From Plasmodiophora brassicae (taxonomy: Eukaryota; Endomyxa; Phytomyxea; Plasmodiophorida; Plasmodiophoridae): a stretch of DNA of 64,000 nt. The translations under genes were made by a program, and so were the position numbers. Location of the stretch: assembly GCA_039704465.1 (NCBI GenBank), contig JASFAU010000010.1, forward strand, positions 558,001 through 622,000, given 5' to 3'. Shown here piece by piece: positions 42,263 to 52,758 of the stretch; position 1 is the stretch's first letter; each line of letters begins with the position of its first letter. The notes beneath the pieces are model-generated. The model saw only the letters and a list, made by a program, of their open reading frames with translations. It made no database searches and was not told the origin of the DNA.

Positions 42263-44363
42263 TCAGGTTGCCAAGGCTGGCAAGTTCTTTCGCGCCTGGG
42301 TCTTTCTGGCAACTGCTGCTCTGGCGCCATGGAGTAGCACAGTGTCTGGTGCGGGGAACCTGTGGCGATATTTCGAGGGAATCGCTCGTGCCAAGTCATG
42401 TAGGGACTGCATTTTGATCGCATTAAGCATGACGGGCCCTTCATATTTCCGTTTCAGGATGCCCAACTCACCCTCCCCTTTGTCTATCCGTATCTTTCCC
42501 CATGGCTCGTTCTTGCTGAAGGAATACCGGTACCACAGTTCGCCTGGATGATATACTCCATCGGTTTCCCCGAAGCTGAACCATCGAACTTTCTCGAATT
42601 TGATCGGCTGTCCACGGTAAGCTCCAATGTCTTTGCGATTGAGGACAGTGTACTTCCGTCCAAGGTACTCCTTCCAGGTATAGAAGTTCGGGTAGGAAAC
42701 ATTACTGACTCGTGGCTTGTGGCCCACAGTGAAGGCGTCCGAAATGACTTCTGCTACTTCTTCTGGGACATACACCTTGCGTTTACGGAACTGCACGTCG
42801 ACTTTTGAGAAGAATCGGTCACAAGATAAGAACGTGCCCAACGACTGGAAATTTGAGGTCAACTCGGCGATGAGTGTAGTGGCGACCGCCTCTTAACGTA
42901 TGCTCGTGAGCCCACATCATTACATATTGGTTCTTATTCTGTCCACGGCAATTGTCAGAGATCAGGATGAGGCCACCGCCGCGTCGACTGGGAGGCAACG
43001 CCGCAGACAACTCATTCTCGAGGGTAGAGATCACTTCATCAGGTCCTCTCAAACCTTCACACTCGTTCCACACATAACAATGATGATCGCAAGTTGGGCA
43101 CCAAGGGCAGTGGATACCGAAAATGAACACTCCCAGTTGATCAACGAATCGGGCTTTCTTCAGTGGCAGGTTCGGCACGTAGAGCGTCCGCTCGAAGTCG
43201 TAGGTCATGGTGGTCCATGTTTGCATGGAATCGGGATTCGGCTCCATGGAAATCTCCTGGTCGTGGCGCATCATAGTATAACCAAACGCGGCGATAGCTC
43301 GATGGCTCTCCAACGTGTTCTGCAGCTTAACGACGTTCTCCAAGTCATTCCTGGCTTTCGCATCGTTCAGGTCTTCTTCCAATACAGCGCATGTCTCACA
43401 CTGGTCCGTCTTAGCCCTCCTGAAACGAATGTAGCCGAACTGTTTCGCGAAATGTGCGAAGAACGTTTTCTGCTTCATGGGAAGCTGCACGACCGGTTGA
43501 TCGCTTGGAGATCCAGATTGCTGAGCGGACTGATATGCCCACCACTCAGGGAATTCATGTCGAAGAAACCGATCATATAACGCTCTCTCGCTGCCGGAAG
43601 ATGGGAGGTAAATGACCGGTGAACTGCAATGGGCACGGCAATAATGGCTTGGCGTTCCTCTAACGAAACAGTGTCACACGAAGCACTGAGATGTAATAAT
43701 ACGGTATTACTCTGAATGGACAACACCTTCGATGAATGCTTGCATCTTTCCCAAAACGATTGGGTCGACTTTCCTTTGCTTCCCATGCATGCCACGTGTA
43801 CTGGGTTTCATTTGTCCGGAGAAGTTGGGGTCGGTGAAGCGCTTACGTATCGATACGAGCCGCTTATCGAAGATGTTGAACACAATCATGAACATTTTGC
43901 GACAGACGTTGATTGTGCCGATCGTGTGTTCGACGTTGTACAGAACACGTAGCTTGCCCTTGGAGGATCTGGTCCTTGTCATGTGTCCGCAGAGATACTC
44001 CTGCTGTTGCTGCCAATTCATCGACCCGAACGCTGCTCTCATCGACTGAATCTGACCAGGTTCGATTCTCTCGCTACACTTTCGGGAGCATCCACAAGAC
44101 GTCACCTCAGGGAACGCTTTCCGACGTCTCTGGTTTCGAACCCATGTCGACGGGTTCGCCTGGCGCTTCTTCGGTCTCGTTAACGTTGCGATAGACTCCA
44201 GGTCGACACGGGCAGCACCAGGTTGACCTTCTTCAGCATCAACGTAGTCAATAGGGTCAGGGACAGTGCCAGAGTTGGAGGACATATCGTTATCTCGCCC
44301 CAGGTCGCTGCGACGATCTCGTTTGCTACCGACGTCCGTCATGCAGGAGTCGTTGTCAGCCAC
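42263..44363 (-). pseudogene. Transposase, DDE type with SDNC and GQNKN motifs, frame-broken
   Basis: Minus-strand pieces in order: an N-terminal region with Cys-rich VTSCGCSRKCSERIEPGQIQ and INVCRKMFMIVFNIFDKRLV (44363-43707); a middle with FRRAKTDQCETCAVLEEDL, FVDQLGVFIFGIHCPWCP, LILISDNCRGQNKNQYVMMW and FPVVGH (43490-42819); then LSCDRFFSKVDVQFRKRKVY and YTWKEYLGRKYTVLNRKDIG (42862-42263). Asp in SDNC, the GQNKN block and GH followed by D are shared by a family of transposase-like proteins I know from animals and protists but cannot name safely. The frame changes at about 42850 and near 43480-43720. Confidence 0.6.
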
Positions 44364-44655
44364 ACAAGAAGTTCATTTTGCGCGCCTGCTGCCCGGGAAG
44401 CGCCGCCGGTCCCAGCACGCACTCCGCGACCGCCCTTATTTAGTGACGGTGTCCTCTGAGGACTGACTATGGCAAGGGGTTTCCGACCAAATATGAGCAC
44501 TTTCTATGTCCAGCGTAACGAAACAAACTATACCATCAGATTCGCCAGTTCGAGAGCTTTCCGATGATATACTTATCTCAAAATTGACTATGTCGACGAA
44601 ACCTTTCCTTTTTGCACCGACGGGCAGATCTATTTTAGGCTACGCAAAAATGTCT

Positions 44656-44663
44656 CTAGTACA
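44656..44663 (+). repeat. Target-site duplication of hAT-like element, left
   Basis: CTAGTACA immediately before the terminal CAGCCCTC; the identical octamer follows the other end at 53393-53400. Confidence 0.9.
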
Positions 44664-44802
44664 CAGCCCTCTCTAAATAGTGTCCGGAGTCCGAAAACGC
44701 CCTAAATACATTAAATAGAGGTCCGGCAGGTACCCTAAATAGGGCTGCATTGCGTTTCGAGCCAGCAGTGGTCGTCGTGAAGTCCAGACGTCTCTGCTTA
44801 TC

Positions 44803-45129
44803 ATGCCCGGCAGGCAGGCATCGACAGGCTTCAACAAGGCGCATTGCATCGAATACGGTCTCAAGATCATAGGCCGAGATCCTGCGACTCATAAGGTGCG
44901 CTCTCTGCGATGCCAGTTCTGTGCCTTCTGTGGGCGCGAGGAGAAGGTTGGTGCGAAGCGCAAGAAGACGGAGAACGTCAAGTACTTTGATAAGTTCAAA
45001 GCGCAATACTACCTCCAGCACATTAGACTACAACACGCCAAGGAGTGGGAGACGTACCGCTTGCTCTCGAATGACGACAAGCTGGCGTACTTCGAGAACC
45101 GCCAGAATTGTCACGATCAGGCAAGCTGA
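44803..45129 (+). CDS. BED-like zinc-finger ORF of the hAT-like element
   Basis: 108 residues: FNKAHCIEYGLKIIGRDPAT, CQFCAFCGREEKV, then KYFDKFKAQYYLQHIRLQHA. The C-x2-C and H-x4-H pair around an aromatic-rich stretch resembles the DNA-binding finger at the start of hAT-like proteins that are abundant in oomycetes and other protists. The ORF ends inside a 92-bp repeat (45109-45200), so the protein was probably longer before the minisatellite arose. Confidence 0.6.
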   Translation: MPGRQASTGFNKAHCIEYGLKIIGRDPATHKVRSLRCQFCAFCGREEKVGAKRKKTENVKYFDKFKAQYYLQHIRLQHAKEWETYRLLSNDDKLAYFENRQNCHDQAS

Positions 45130-45200
45130 TGCAACGAACGCTTTGACGGACTGGCGAAGTCCGTCGCGGGGTTCTCGGTTTATTCCGGACAGTCCTCACA
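45109..45200 (+). repeat. 92-bp direct repeat, copy 1
   Basis: Starts TGTCACGATCAGGCAAGC and ends GGACAGTCCTCACA; identical by eye to 52759-52850 and 52854-52945. The three copies flank the minisatellite array. Confidence 0.9.
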
Positions 45201-45263
45201 TAATAGTCCCCTTCTAGCGATGGGCCTCTGACGGGTCCGGGATAGAAGGGCAGACGGATGGCC

Positions 45264-45525
45264 TCTGATGGGTCGCAGACGAACGGACAGGCGGATGAGC
45301 AGGCAGACGGGCGGGCAGACGGACGGACAGACGAACGGACAGGCGGATGAGACGGGCGGGCAGACGGACGGACAGACGAACGATGAGCAGGCAGACGGGC
45401 GGGCAGACGGACGGACAGACGGACGAACGGGCAGACGGACGGACAGACGGACGAACGGGCAGACGGACGGATTAGCAGACGGACGGAGAGACGGGCGGGC
45501 GGGCAGACGGACGAACAGGTTTGGT
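45264..45525 (+). repeat. GACGGACG/CAGACGGGCGGG simple-sequence tract
   Basis: Imperfect repeats of GACGGACG, CAGACGAACGGA and similar purine-rich units. The strand is strongly free of T, so open frames through it are meaningless. Confidence 0.9.
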
Positions 45526-45529
45526 TAGT

Positions 45530-46020
45530 GACAGCACGTCGCAACCGAGGCCTTGACGTTGTGCAGGAGATGCCGAGGCGGGATCGACACTGGCGGACGG
45601 ACGGACGGGTAGAGACAGCAAGCGGTCAGGGAAACACCGGCGGCCTGGGAGGCAAACAGCACGGCGGGACACGCGCACTCTGGAACTTGGACCAGCTGCG
45701 ACCGAGGCCTTGACGTTGTGCAGGAGATGCCGAGGCGGGATCGGCACGGACGGACGGGAAGAGACAGCAAGTGGTCAGGGGAACACCGGTGGCCTGAGAG
45801 GCATACAGCACGGCGGGACACGTACTCTGGGACTTGGACCAGGTACGACCAAGGCCTTGACGTTCTGCGGGGGATGCCGAGGCGAGATCGGCACGGACGG
45901 ACGGACGGGCGGGAAGAGACAGCAAGCGGTCAGGGGAACACCGGTGGCCTGAGAGGCATACAGCACGGCGGGACACGCACTCTGGGACTTGGACCAGGTA
46001 CGACCGAGGCCTTGACGTTC
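45530..46020 (+). repeat. 147/155-bp minisatellite, left block
   Basis: A little over three units of the array continued at 51356. Units share CGTTCTGCGGGGGATGCCGA, GAAGAGACAGCAAGCGGTCA and GACTTGGACCAGGTACGACC. These outer units are the most diverged. Confidence 0.9.
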
Positions 46021-46217
46021 TGTTCATCCAGAGTACCAGTACTCAGATGATGCTGCTCAGATGCTGCTGCCACCCGGTCACATGATCATGACCGTACTCG
46101 ACCCCGCAGCGGCCCTTGCTGTGACGATCCTGTCCAAATACATCAGTTCGTTATATCACCAGGCGCCGACTCTTGCGACCGACCGCCCCCGTAGTGGGCA
46201 GCGGCGGCGTTAGCACA
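46021..46217 (+). repeat. 5' LTR
   Basis: Begins TGTTCATCCAGAGTACC and ends GGCGGCGTTAGCACA; identical by eye to 51159-51355. Confidence 0.95.
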
Positions 46218-46260
46218 GAAGCTTCTTGCGCAAAGAGCCCCAAGCAAACGAACTCACTTA

Positions 46261-46917
46261 ATGGCAGGAGGTGGCCGCAGAGCGCCCGTTCGTCTACAGA
46301 TGGAGGACGACGCCAGGACCAACTCCGACGCCGAGGCCAAGGAGCATGAATCGTCGACAGATGACGAAATCGATCGAGGGCTTCAGTCAACAAACCTGCA
46401 CGGTAAGAGCCCGATCTTTATGCCTTTGAAACCGCCCATCCTACGTACCCTGAGCCTTACGGCCAAGGACGGAATTAACGATTTCCTCAAGAAATATAGG
46501 AAACACGTCGAGATCGTTAACGAGCGCCGACTGATCTACAAGGAGGATATTCATCCGCCAACGGTGAAGTCATGCATTACCGAGGACGTCCTCAGAGGGA
46601 TGTCGAAATATCGCCTACGTCAACCCGCCAGCACGATCACGGATGGCGACATCATGAGCTACTTGAGGTCAGTCCAACGCAGGGAGGCTGATGTCGAGAG
46701 TTCGACAGACATCAAGGCGCTTCTCACGAAGACAGTGGTCATGAACCTGTCAATCAAGAGTATTGAGGAACGTGTCACGTCTTTCTTCGCCAAGTTCGAT
46801 GAGCTAATCGACGACTATGGGCTACAAGACACATACGCCAAAAAGGAACGAAAGGAACCAAGCGCAAGATCAAGGTATTACGCGGAGGTATCCGTCCCAC
46901 TGACCTTGCGGTTCTAG
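46261..46917 (+). CDS. gag: Gag, N-terminal part
   Basis: From MAGGGRRAPVRLQMEDDA. Helical capsid-like sequence follows (LTAKDGINDFLKKYRKHVEI, DIMSYLRSVQRREADVESST, IKSIEERVTSFFAKFDELID). The frame is lost near 46850 and continues one base back as FGGCRDAEKDELKFFDLVDR. The packaging protein of the retrotransposon particle. Confidence 0.75.
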   Translation: MAGGGRRAPVRLQMEDDARTNSDAEAKEHESSTDDEIDRGLQSTNLHGKSPIFMPLKPPILRTLSLTAKDGINDFLKKYRKHVEIVNERRLIYKEDIHPPTVKSCITEDVLRGMSKYRLRQPASTITDGDIMSYLRSVQRREADVESSTDIKALLTKTVVMNLSIKSIEERVTSFFAKFDELIDDYGLQDTYAKKERKEPSARSRYYAEVSVPLTLRF

Positions 46918-47723
46918 TCGAACGCGCGATCGAGTTCGGAGGGTGCAGGGACGCTGAGAAGGACGAGCTCAAATTCTTCGACCTCGTCGACCGTCTTGCC
47001 AAAGAGCAGGACAAACACTTCCGGCTGCAAGCTGAGAAGAAGAAGTCTCCAGCGCAGACCATGTCCCCACCTGCAGGTAAGAAAGGTAAGGACGTTGTTG
47101 CTCCGAATAGGAATGGCGGCAAGCATCCGACAAATCCGATCGGACTGAAGACAGCTCAATCGTCCACATCGCAAACGAAAGACGAATCGAGGGACATCCC
47201 CGAGCACATCCGAAAACGTTTCGAAGGTAAGGATCCTCCAAAGGCAGGTTGCCTAATCTGCAAGGAGCAGCACTGGGTCCAAGTGTGCCCGAAGGCAACT
47301 CAAGGAGAACGCAAAGCTGCCATTGAAAAGTTCCAGAAAGAGCGCAAAGAGAAGGAGGAGAGTAAGGGCAACGCAGACACGGCAAAGCGCATGGGCCCGC
47401 CGTCGCCGTCAACACCGTCCCCTATGAGACTTCGCTTCCAGAACTCGCTCGACCTTCCATTCGAAGCCGATAGTGGTGCGACGAAGACCGTCATTTCGCA
47501 ATCGCAACTGCTACGGATTCAAGCCATCCAGCATGTCCCAGTCAAAGTGTTCGACCATCCAACGGAGGCGAAACTTGCAACGATCGGGGCTACGACAACA
47601 ATTGTCGCCACAGCGATCGTGGACATCACCATTGTCCCACCTTCGCATGGCAAACCTGCACATCTACGCGGGCGGGAAATCAACGTATGTCGCGAAGACC
47701 TATCTGATGACATTGTCCTTTAG
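46850..47723 (+). CDS. Gag C-terminus and aspartic protease
   Basis: The second frame carries a zinc knuckle CLICKEQHWVQVC (C-x2-C-x3-H-x4-C, one residue shorter than the usual CCHC), a Lys/Glu-rich spacer, and the protease active site DLPFEADSGATKTVISQSQL with DSGA. It ends at 47723, followed by pol in a third frame. Confidence 0.75.
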
Positions 47724-47743
47724 GAGCCCCGGAACTGGACGCG

Positions 47744-49624
47744 TTGGGTATCAATCCAGCTACACAACTGAAGGAGATGTTAATCGAGGCAAATGGTCCT
47801 ATCATCATCGAAGCGGATCCGACCCCGGAACGTCACGCCCCAGGTGGTCAAGGGATCACGATGAGAGCGGTAAGACACCCGGAGGTAAGTGGAACAACTC
47901 GCGATCATGAGCCCCAATTGGACACCAATGATCCGGGTGACGACTATGATGTCGAAATCGGAGAACACTCCGATACAGACGTGGACAGGGCAATAGACCG
48001 GATGATACAACGTGCAACTGACTCCGGTTTCCCTAACGATCAAGTCCCGCGTCTACGCACAACTGTCAATCGACACAAAGACATATGGCGAACGAAGCTT
48101 GGCCGTGATCCACCTGCGAAAGTAAGTCCACTGAAACTACACTTCAAAGCAGATGCTCGTCCTGTTCGTTGCCGAACACGAAGGTATACCCTCGAACATC
48201 AAAAATTCATGGATGATCACGTAGGAACCTTGGCGGAAAACGATTTTGTGTACCGCAATCCGCACAGCAGGTACGCGTCGCCGTGTCTGGTCGTCGACAA
48301 GAAGGACACGGAGGTTCGCGGCCATCGGCTGACCGTCGACATCAATGAAGCCGTCAACAAACAGACCGAACGCATTGCATGGCCGATGCCTCACATCGAC
48401 ATCATCCTGACCTACCTACGTTCCGCGACCATCTTCATGCTGTTCGATGCCTTTAAAGGCTATTGGCAATTTCCGTTGCACCCTGATTCGCAGGAGGCCT
48501 GCTCGTTCATGACGCACATCGCCACGTTTACACCCAGGCGCATCATCCAGGGAATCGCTGATTGCGTGTTTGCGTTCCAGGCGGGAATGCAACAGGTGTT
48601 GGGGAAACTTCTATATATCTGCGCCCTACTCTGGATCGACGATATCCTCGGCTACGTATCTGGATTCGGAGCCTACATGGACACACTCGAATCTCTTCTC
48701 AACGCTTTCGACGAGTTTGGAGTTAAACTCAACCCTGATCGCTGCCAGTTATATCTCACTTCAGTGACATGGTGCGGTCGCGTTATATCCGCTGATGGAG
48801 TGTCGTTCGATCGCTCGTATCTCAACGCCTTGCACGATCTATCAACTCCTATCACGGCTGCTGATCTCCAACAGTTCCTCTCGGGCCTCAATTGGGTCCG
48901 TTCTGTTATCCCTCAATTCGCGGCACATGTTCATCCGCTACAGGATCTACTTCTGTCCGCTTCTCGTTCTGTCAGCAGTCTGAAGAAATCACACCTACGT
49001 CGAGTTCGTTTAGCCGACATCGGCTGGACCACTGACCATCTCACCAGTTTCAATTCTCTGAAGCATCGACTATCGGAGGCCATGACGCTGGCGCACCCCA
49101 AGGACGAATGGATCATGTGTCTCTTTCCGGATGCGAGTGACCGTTTCTGGTCTGTTTTCCTGTCGCAGATCCCTCCGGAAGATATTGATCTCCCGTACGG
49201 TGAGCAACACCACGAACCTTTGTCGTTCATCTCGGGGACATTCCGTGGTTCTCAATTGAAGTGGGCGACCATTGAGAAGGAGGCCTACGCCATCATTGAA
49301 GGCTGCTATCGCCTCAGACACTTCATCTCTATGTCAAAGCTGGCACTTCGAATCTTCACAGACCACCGTAATTTGGTTTTCATTCTGAACCCAGCCTCGG
49401 TTGCACGAATTAGTCGGACGACCGGCGATCGCTTGGAGCGCTGGCGACTTCAGATTATCGACCTAGATTTTCACATTGAGCACATTGCTGGGGAGGACAA
49501 CGTTTGGGCCGACCTCGCCACGCGGGGGGCGTCGCCCTGCAACCACTCTCCTCATTTTCCCCTCCATCGTTCCGTTCTATTCGTCATATGGCAATTAATC
49601 TTGACTTCGACGATTACAAGATGA
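47744..49624 (+). CDS. pol: Reverse transcriptase and RNase H
   Basis: RT motifs: DFVYRNPHSRYASPCLVVDK, LTVDINEAVNKQTERIAWPM, FDAFKGYWQFPLHPDSQEAC, and the catalytic WIDDILGY (Trp/Ile in place of the usual Tyr/Phe-x before DD). RNase H: MCLFPDASDRFWSVFLSQI, KEAYAIIEGCYRLRHFISMS, FTDHRNLVFIL and EDNVWADLATR. The frame ends shortly after a run of six G at about 49525-49530, where integrase goes on one base back. Confidence 0.9.
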   Translation: MGINPATQLKEMLIEANGPIIIEADPTPERHAPGGQGITMRAVRHPEVSGTTRDHEPQLDTNDPGDDYDVEIGEHSDTDVDRAIDRMIQRATDSGFPNDQVPRLRTTVNRHKDIWRTKLGRDPPAKVSPLKLHFKADARPVRCRTRRYTLEHQKFMDDHVGTLAENDFVYRNPHSRYASPCLVVDKKDTEVRGHRLTVDINEAVNKQTERIAWPMPHIDIILTYLRSATIFMLFDAFKGYWQFPLHPDSQEACSFMTHIATFTPRRIIQGIADCVFAFQAGMQQVLGKLLYICALLWIDDILGYVSGFGAYMDTLESLLNAFDEFGVKLNPDRCQLYLTSVTWCGRVISADGVSFDRSYLNALHDLSTPITAADLQQFLSGLNWVRSVIPQFAAHVHPLQDLLLSASRSVSSLKKSHLRRVRLADIGWTTDHLTSFNSLKHRLSEAMTLAHPKDEWIMCLFPDASDRFWSVFLSQIPPEDIDLPYGEQHHEPLSFISGTFRGSQLKWATIEKEAYAIIEGCYRLRHFISMSKLALRIFTDHRNLVFILNPASVARISRTTGDRLERWRLQIIDLDFHIEHIAGEDNVWADLATRGASPCNHSPHFPLHRSVLFVIWQLILTSTITR

Positions 49625-51149
49625 CCGATGAGTTTATCTGGCCGTCTGTCGACGAGATTAGTAACGCTCAGACCGACTACATTCGCCAACACGACCTATC
49701 TGCCGTTTCCGATATTCTCCAACTCGAAGGGGACATGTCTCTCCACCTTAGCCCGGAATCTGGCTGGCGTACTCCAGACAATCAACTCTGGGTACCATCA
49801 CATGCACTGCAGCTACGCATCGCAGTGATTTCACATATGGGACTGTCTGGTCATCAACCTGCTGCATCGACTATTTCGAGCATCGCACAACTCTTCTGGT
49901 GGCCTGATCTGGATTCCTTTGTTCGTGCATTTGTGGACAAATGCTTACACTGCCTACGCAACAAAGATTCGATGATTCCCCGACCTTTTGGCACGGCTAT
50001 GCATGCGGACAAGCCCAATAAGGTCATCCACTATGACTTTCTGTTCTTATCCAAACCTCGTCCAGGCGATTCTCATCAACTTCGTTATGTTCTGGTTCTG
50101 AAGGACGACGCCACGGCATTCGTCGAGTTAATTCCTTGTCAATTCGCGGATCACAGCGTTGTCGCCGAATCTCTTCTGGATTGGTTCAAACGTTTCGGCA
50201 TTGTTTTCCAACATGTCTCTGACCGCGGCACACACTTCAAAAACGCGGTTATCGCCGAGCTTAATAGCCGGTTACACTGCAACCATCATTTCACAACTGC
50301 CTACACACCTTGGGCGAACGGCACGGTTGAGGTTGTCACAAGCGGCTTCTCTTTCTGCTGAAGTCCCTCCTCTCCGAGCTAAATCTTCCATTCCAGGATT
50401 GGCCGTATGTCCTTCCGCTGATCAACATGACGGTAAATCACACTGTTCGATCAAGTGTGGGCTACGCGCCTGTCACGATGTTTACGGGTTTGCCACCCTC
50501 GACACCTATCTCGATTATCTTCAACAAACGCATCGACGCGGTTATCGACGTACCGTTGACCCCTGACCGTCTCAAGGAAATGACGACGGAACTTATCGAT
50601 TCTCTCGAGGACATGCACAAAGCAGTGGCACGTACACGCACCCATCTACGTGATCTCAAGCAACGCGCCCGGCGTCGCCGACGCAATGTTCGCGAGATCA
50701 ACTTCACGACGGGCGACTATGTTCTCGTGGCCAACCATGGCAAGCACTCCAAGTCCGAGTACAACTGGACTGGACCTGCCCAGATTATCGACACCATCAA
50801 CGACTGGGTGTATCGAGTTCGAGATCTCTTGACTGATCGTATCTCAGATGTACACGCCCAGCGCTTAATGTTCTATGCAGATGCGCACTTGAATGTCACC
50901 TCTTCCCTGAAGCACAACATCGCGCTCACCGGCGTGGCTTACCAAGTCAACGCAGTCGAGGACATTCGAGTCAACTCTACGTCAGGTGACACTGAACTAC
51001 TGATCAACTGGATCGGATTCGATGCCACCGACAATTCATGGGAACCTTACTCGGTCATGGCGGCCGATGTTCCTGATATCGTCAGGGCCTTCCTCGAACG
51101 ACAAGCCGAAGGAGACCCGCTCTGCTCACGACTGTTAGCAGATTTCTAA
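49525..51149 (+). CDS. Integrase with C-terminal chromodomain
   Basis: HHCC zinc site: ISHMGLSGHQPAAST to KCLHCLRNK. Catalytic core: first Asp in VIHYDFLFL, second in VSDRGTHFKNAV, Glu in ANGTVE. A frame change at about 50340 then leads to VNHTVRSSVGYAPVTMF, the DNA-binding region VREINFTTGDYVLVANHGKH, and a chromodomain-like end NAVEDIRVNSTSGDTELLIN followed by WIGFDATDNSWEP. Chromodomains steer insertion into marked chromatin. Confidence 0.88.
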
Positions 51150-51158
51150 CACGGGGAG

Positions 51159-51355
51159 TGTTCATCCAGAGTACCAGTACTCAGATGATGCTGCTCAGAT
51201 GCTGCTGCCACCCGGTCACATGATCATGACCGTACTCGACCCCGCAGCGGCCCTTGCTGTGACGATCCTGTCCAAATACATCAGTTCGTTATATCACCAG
51301 GCGCCGACTCTTGCGACCGACCGCCCCCGTAGTGGGCAGCGGCGGCGTTAGCACA
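51159..51355 (+). repeat. 3' LTR
   Basis: Copy of 46021-46217, followed by CGTTC of the minisatellite, which is also the target duplication. Confidence 0.95.
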
Positions 51356-52725
51356 CGTTCTGCGGGGGATGCCGAGGCGAGATCGGCACGGACGGACGGA
51401 CGGGCGGGAAGAGACAGCAAGCGGTCAGGGGAACACCTGTGGCCTGAGAGGCATACAGCACGGCGGGACACGCACTCTGGGACTTGGACCAGGTACGACC
51501 GAGGCCTTGACGTTCTGCGGGGGATGCCGAGGCGAGATCGGCACGGACGGACGGGAAGAGACAGCAAGCGGTCAGGGGAACACCGGTGGCCTGAGAGGCA
51601 TACAGCACGGCGGGACACGCACTCTGGGACTTGGACCAGGTACGACCGAGGCCTTGACGTTCTGCGGGGGATGCCGAGGCGAGATCGGCACGGACGGACG
51701 GGAAGAGACAGCAAGCGGTCAGGGGAACACCGGTGGCCTGAGAGGCATACAGCACGGCGGGACACGCACTCTGGGACTTGGACCAGGTACGACCGAGGCC
51801 TTGACGTTCTGCGGGGGATGCCGAGGCGAGATCGGCACGGACGGACGGACGGGCGGGAAGAGACAGCAAGCGGTCAGGGGAACACCTGTGGCCTGAGAGG
51901 CATACAGCACGGCGGGACACGCACTCTGGGACTTGGACCAGGTACGACCGAGGCCTTGACGTTCTGCGGGGGATGCCGAGGCGAGATCGGCACGGACGGA
52001 CGGGAAGAGACAGCAAGCGGTCAGGGGAACACCGGTGGCCTGAGAGGCATACAGCACGGCGGGACACGCACTCTGGGACTTGGACCAGGTACGACCGAGG
52101 CCTTGACGTTCTGCGGGGGATGCCGAGGCGAGATCGGCACGGACGGACGGGAAGAGACAGCAAGCGGTCAGGGGAACACCGGTGGCCTGAGAGGCATACA
52201 GCACGGCGGGACACGCACTCTGGGACTTGGACCAGGTACGACCGAGGCCTTGACGTTCTGCGGGGGATGCCGAGGCGAGATCGGCACGGACGGACGGGAA
52301 GAGACAGCAAGCGGTCAGGGGAACACCGGTGGCCTGAGAGGCATACAGCACGGCGGGACACGCACTCTGGGACTTGGACCAGGTACGACCGAGGCCTTGA
52401 CGTTCTGCGGGGGATGCCGAGGCGAGATCGGCACGGACGGACGGGAAGAGACAGCAAGCGGTCAGGGGAACACCGGTGGCCTGAGAGGCATACAGCACGG
52501 CGGGACACGCACTCTGGGACTTGGACCAGGTACGACCGAGGCCTTGACGTTCTGCGGGAGATGCCGAGGCGAGATCGGCACGGACGGACGGGAAGAGACA
52601 GCAAGCGGTCAGGGGAACACCGGTGGCCTGAGAGGCATACAGCACGGCGGGACACGTACTCTGGGACTTCGACCAGGTACCACCGAGGCCTTGACGTTCT
52701 GCAGGAGATGCCGAGGCGGGATCGA
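51356..52725 (+). repeat. 147/155-bp minisatellite, right block
   Basis: Nine full units and a partial one, beginning at 51356, 51511, 51658, 51805, 51960, 52107, 52254, 52401, 52548 and 52695. Spacing is 147 bases except two units of 155, which carry eight extra bases in a GACGGACG tract. Units are nearly identical, so the array is young. Confidence 0.93.
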
Positions 52726-52758
52726 CAGGAGGGTGGTGGGATAGGTAGTCCGTCAAAA

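Larger units (their letters stand above)
41825..44663 (-). mobile_element. DNA transposon with SDNC/GQNKN-type transposase (right tip displaced to 53393)
   Basis: Left end is a 34-base palindrome (16-bp arms, centre AG) at 41825-41858. An inner inverted repeat, 41871-41903 against 44594-44626, matches at 32 of 33 bases (core GGTGCAAAAAGGAAAGG). The right tip, again the CTAGTACACTA palindrome, is split by the hAT-like insertion, the rest being at 53393-53413. The interior encodes one transposase on minus. Target duplication not resolved because the tips are palindromic. Confidence 0.7.
46021..51355 (+). mobile_element. Ty3/gypsy chromodomain LTR retrotransposon
   Basis: LTRs 46021-46217 and 51159-51355 (197 bases, TG...CA) show no difference by eye. 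The 5-bp target duplication CGTTC is at 46016-46020 and 51356-51360, inside the minisatellite. Order: Gag, protease, reverse transcriptase, RNase H, integrase, chromodomain, which is the Ty3/gypsy chromovirus order. A purine-rich CACGGGGAG precedes the 3' LTR. No usual tRNA primer site was recognised after the 5' LTR. Coding runs through five frames. Confidence 0.95.

Noticed and set aside
45530..52725. CRISPR-like array
   Set aside because: Units are 147-155 bases, near-identical throughout, with no spacers, in a eukaryotic transposon.
51311..52744. Long open frames through the minisatellite on both strands (477 and 435 residues)
   Set aside because: The unit length, 147, is divisible by three, so any stop-free unit stays open. 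The translated text is only the repeat and no initiation context or domain is present.
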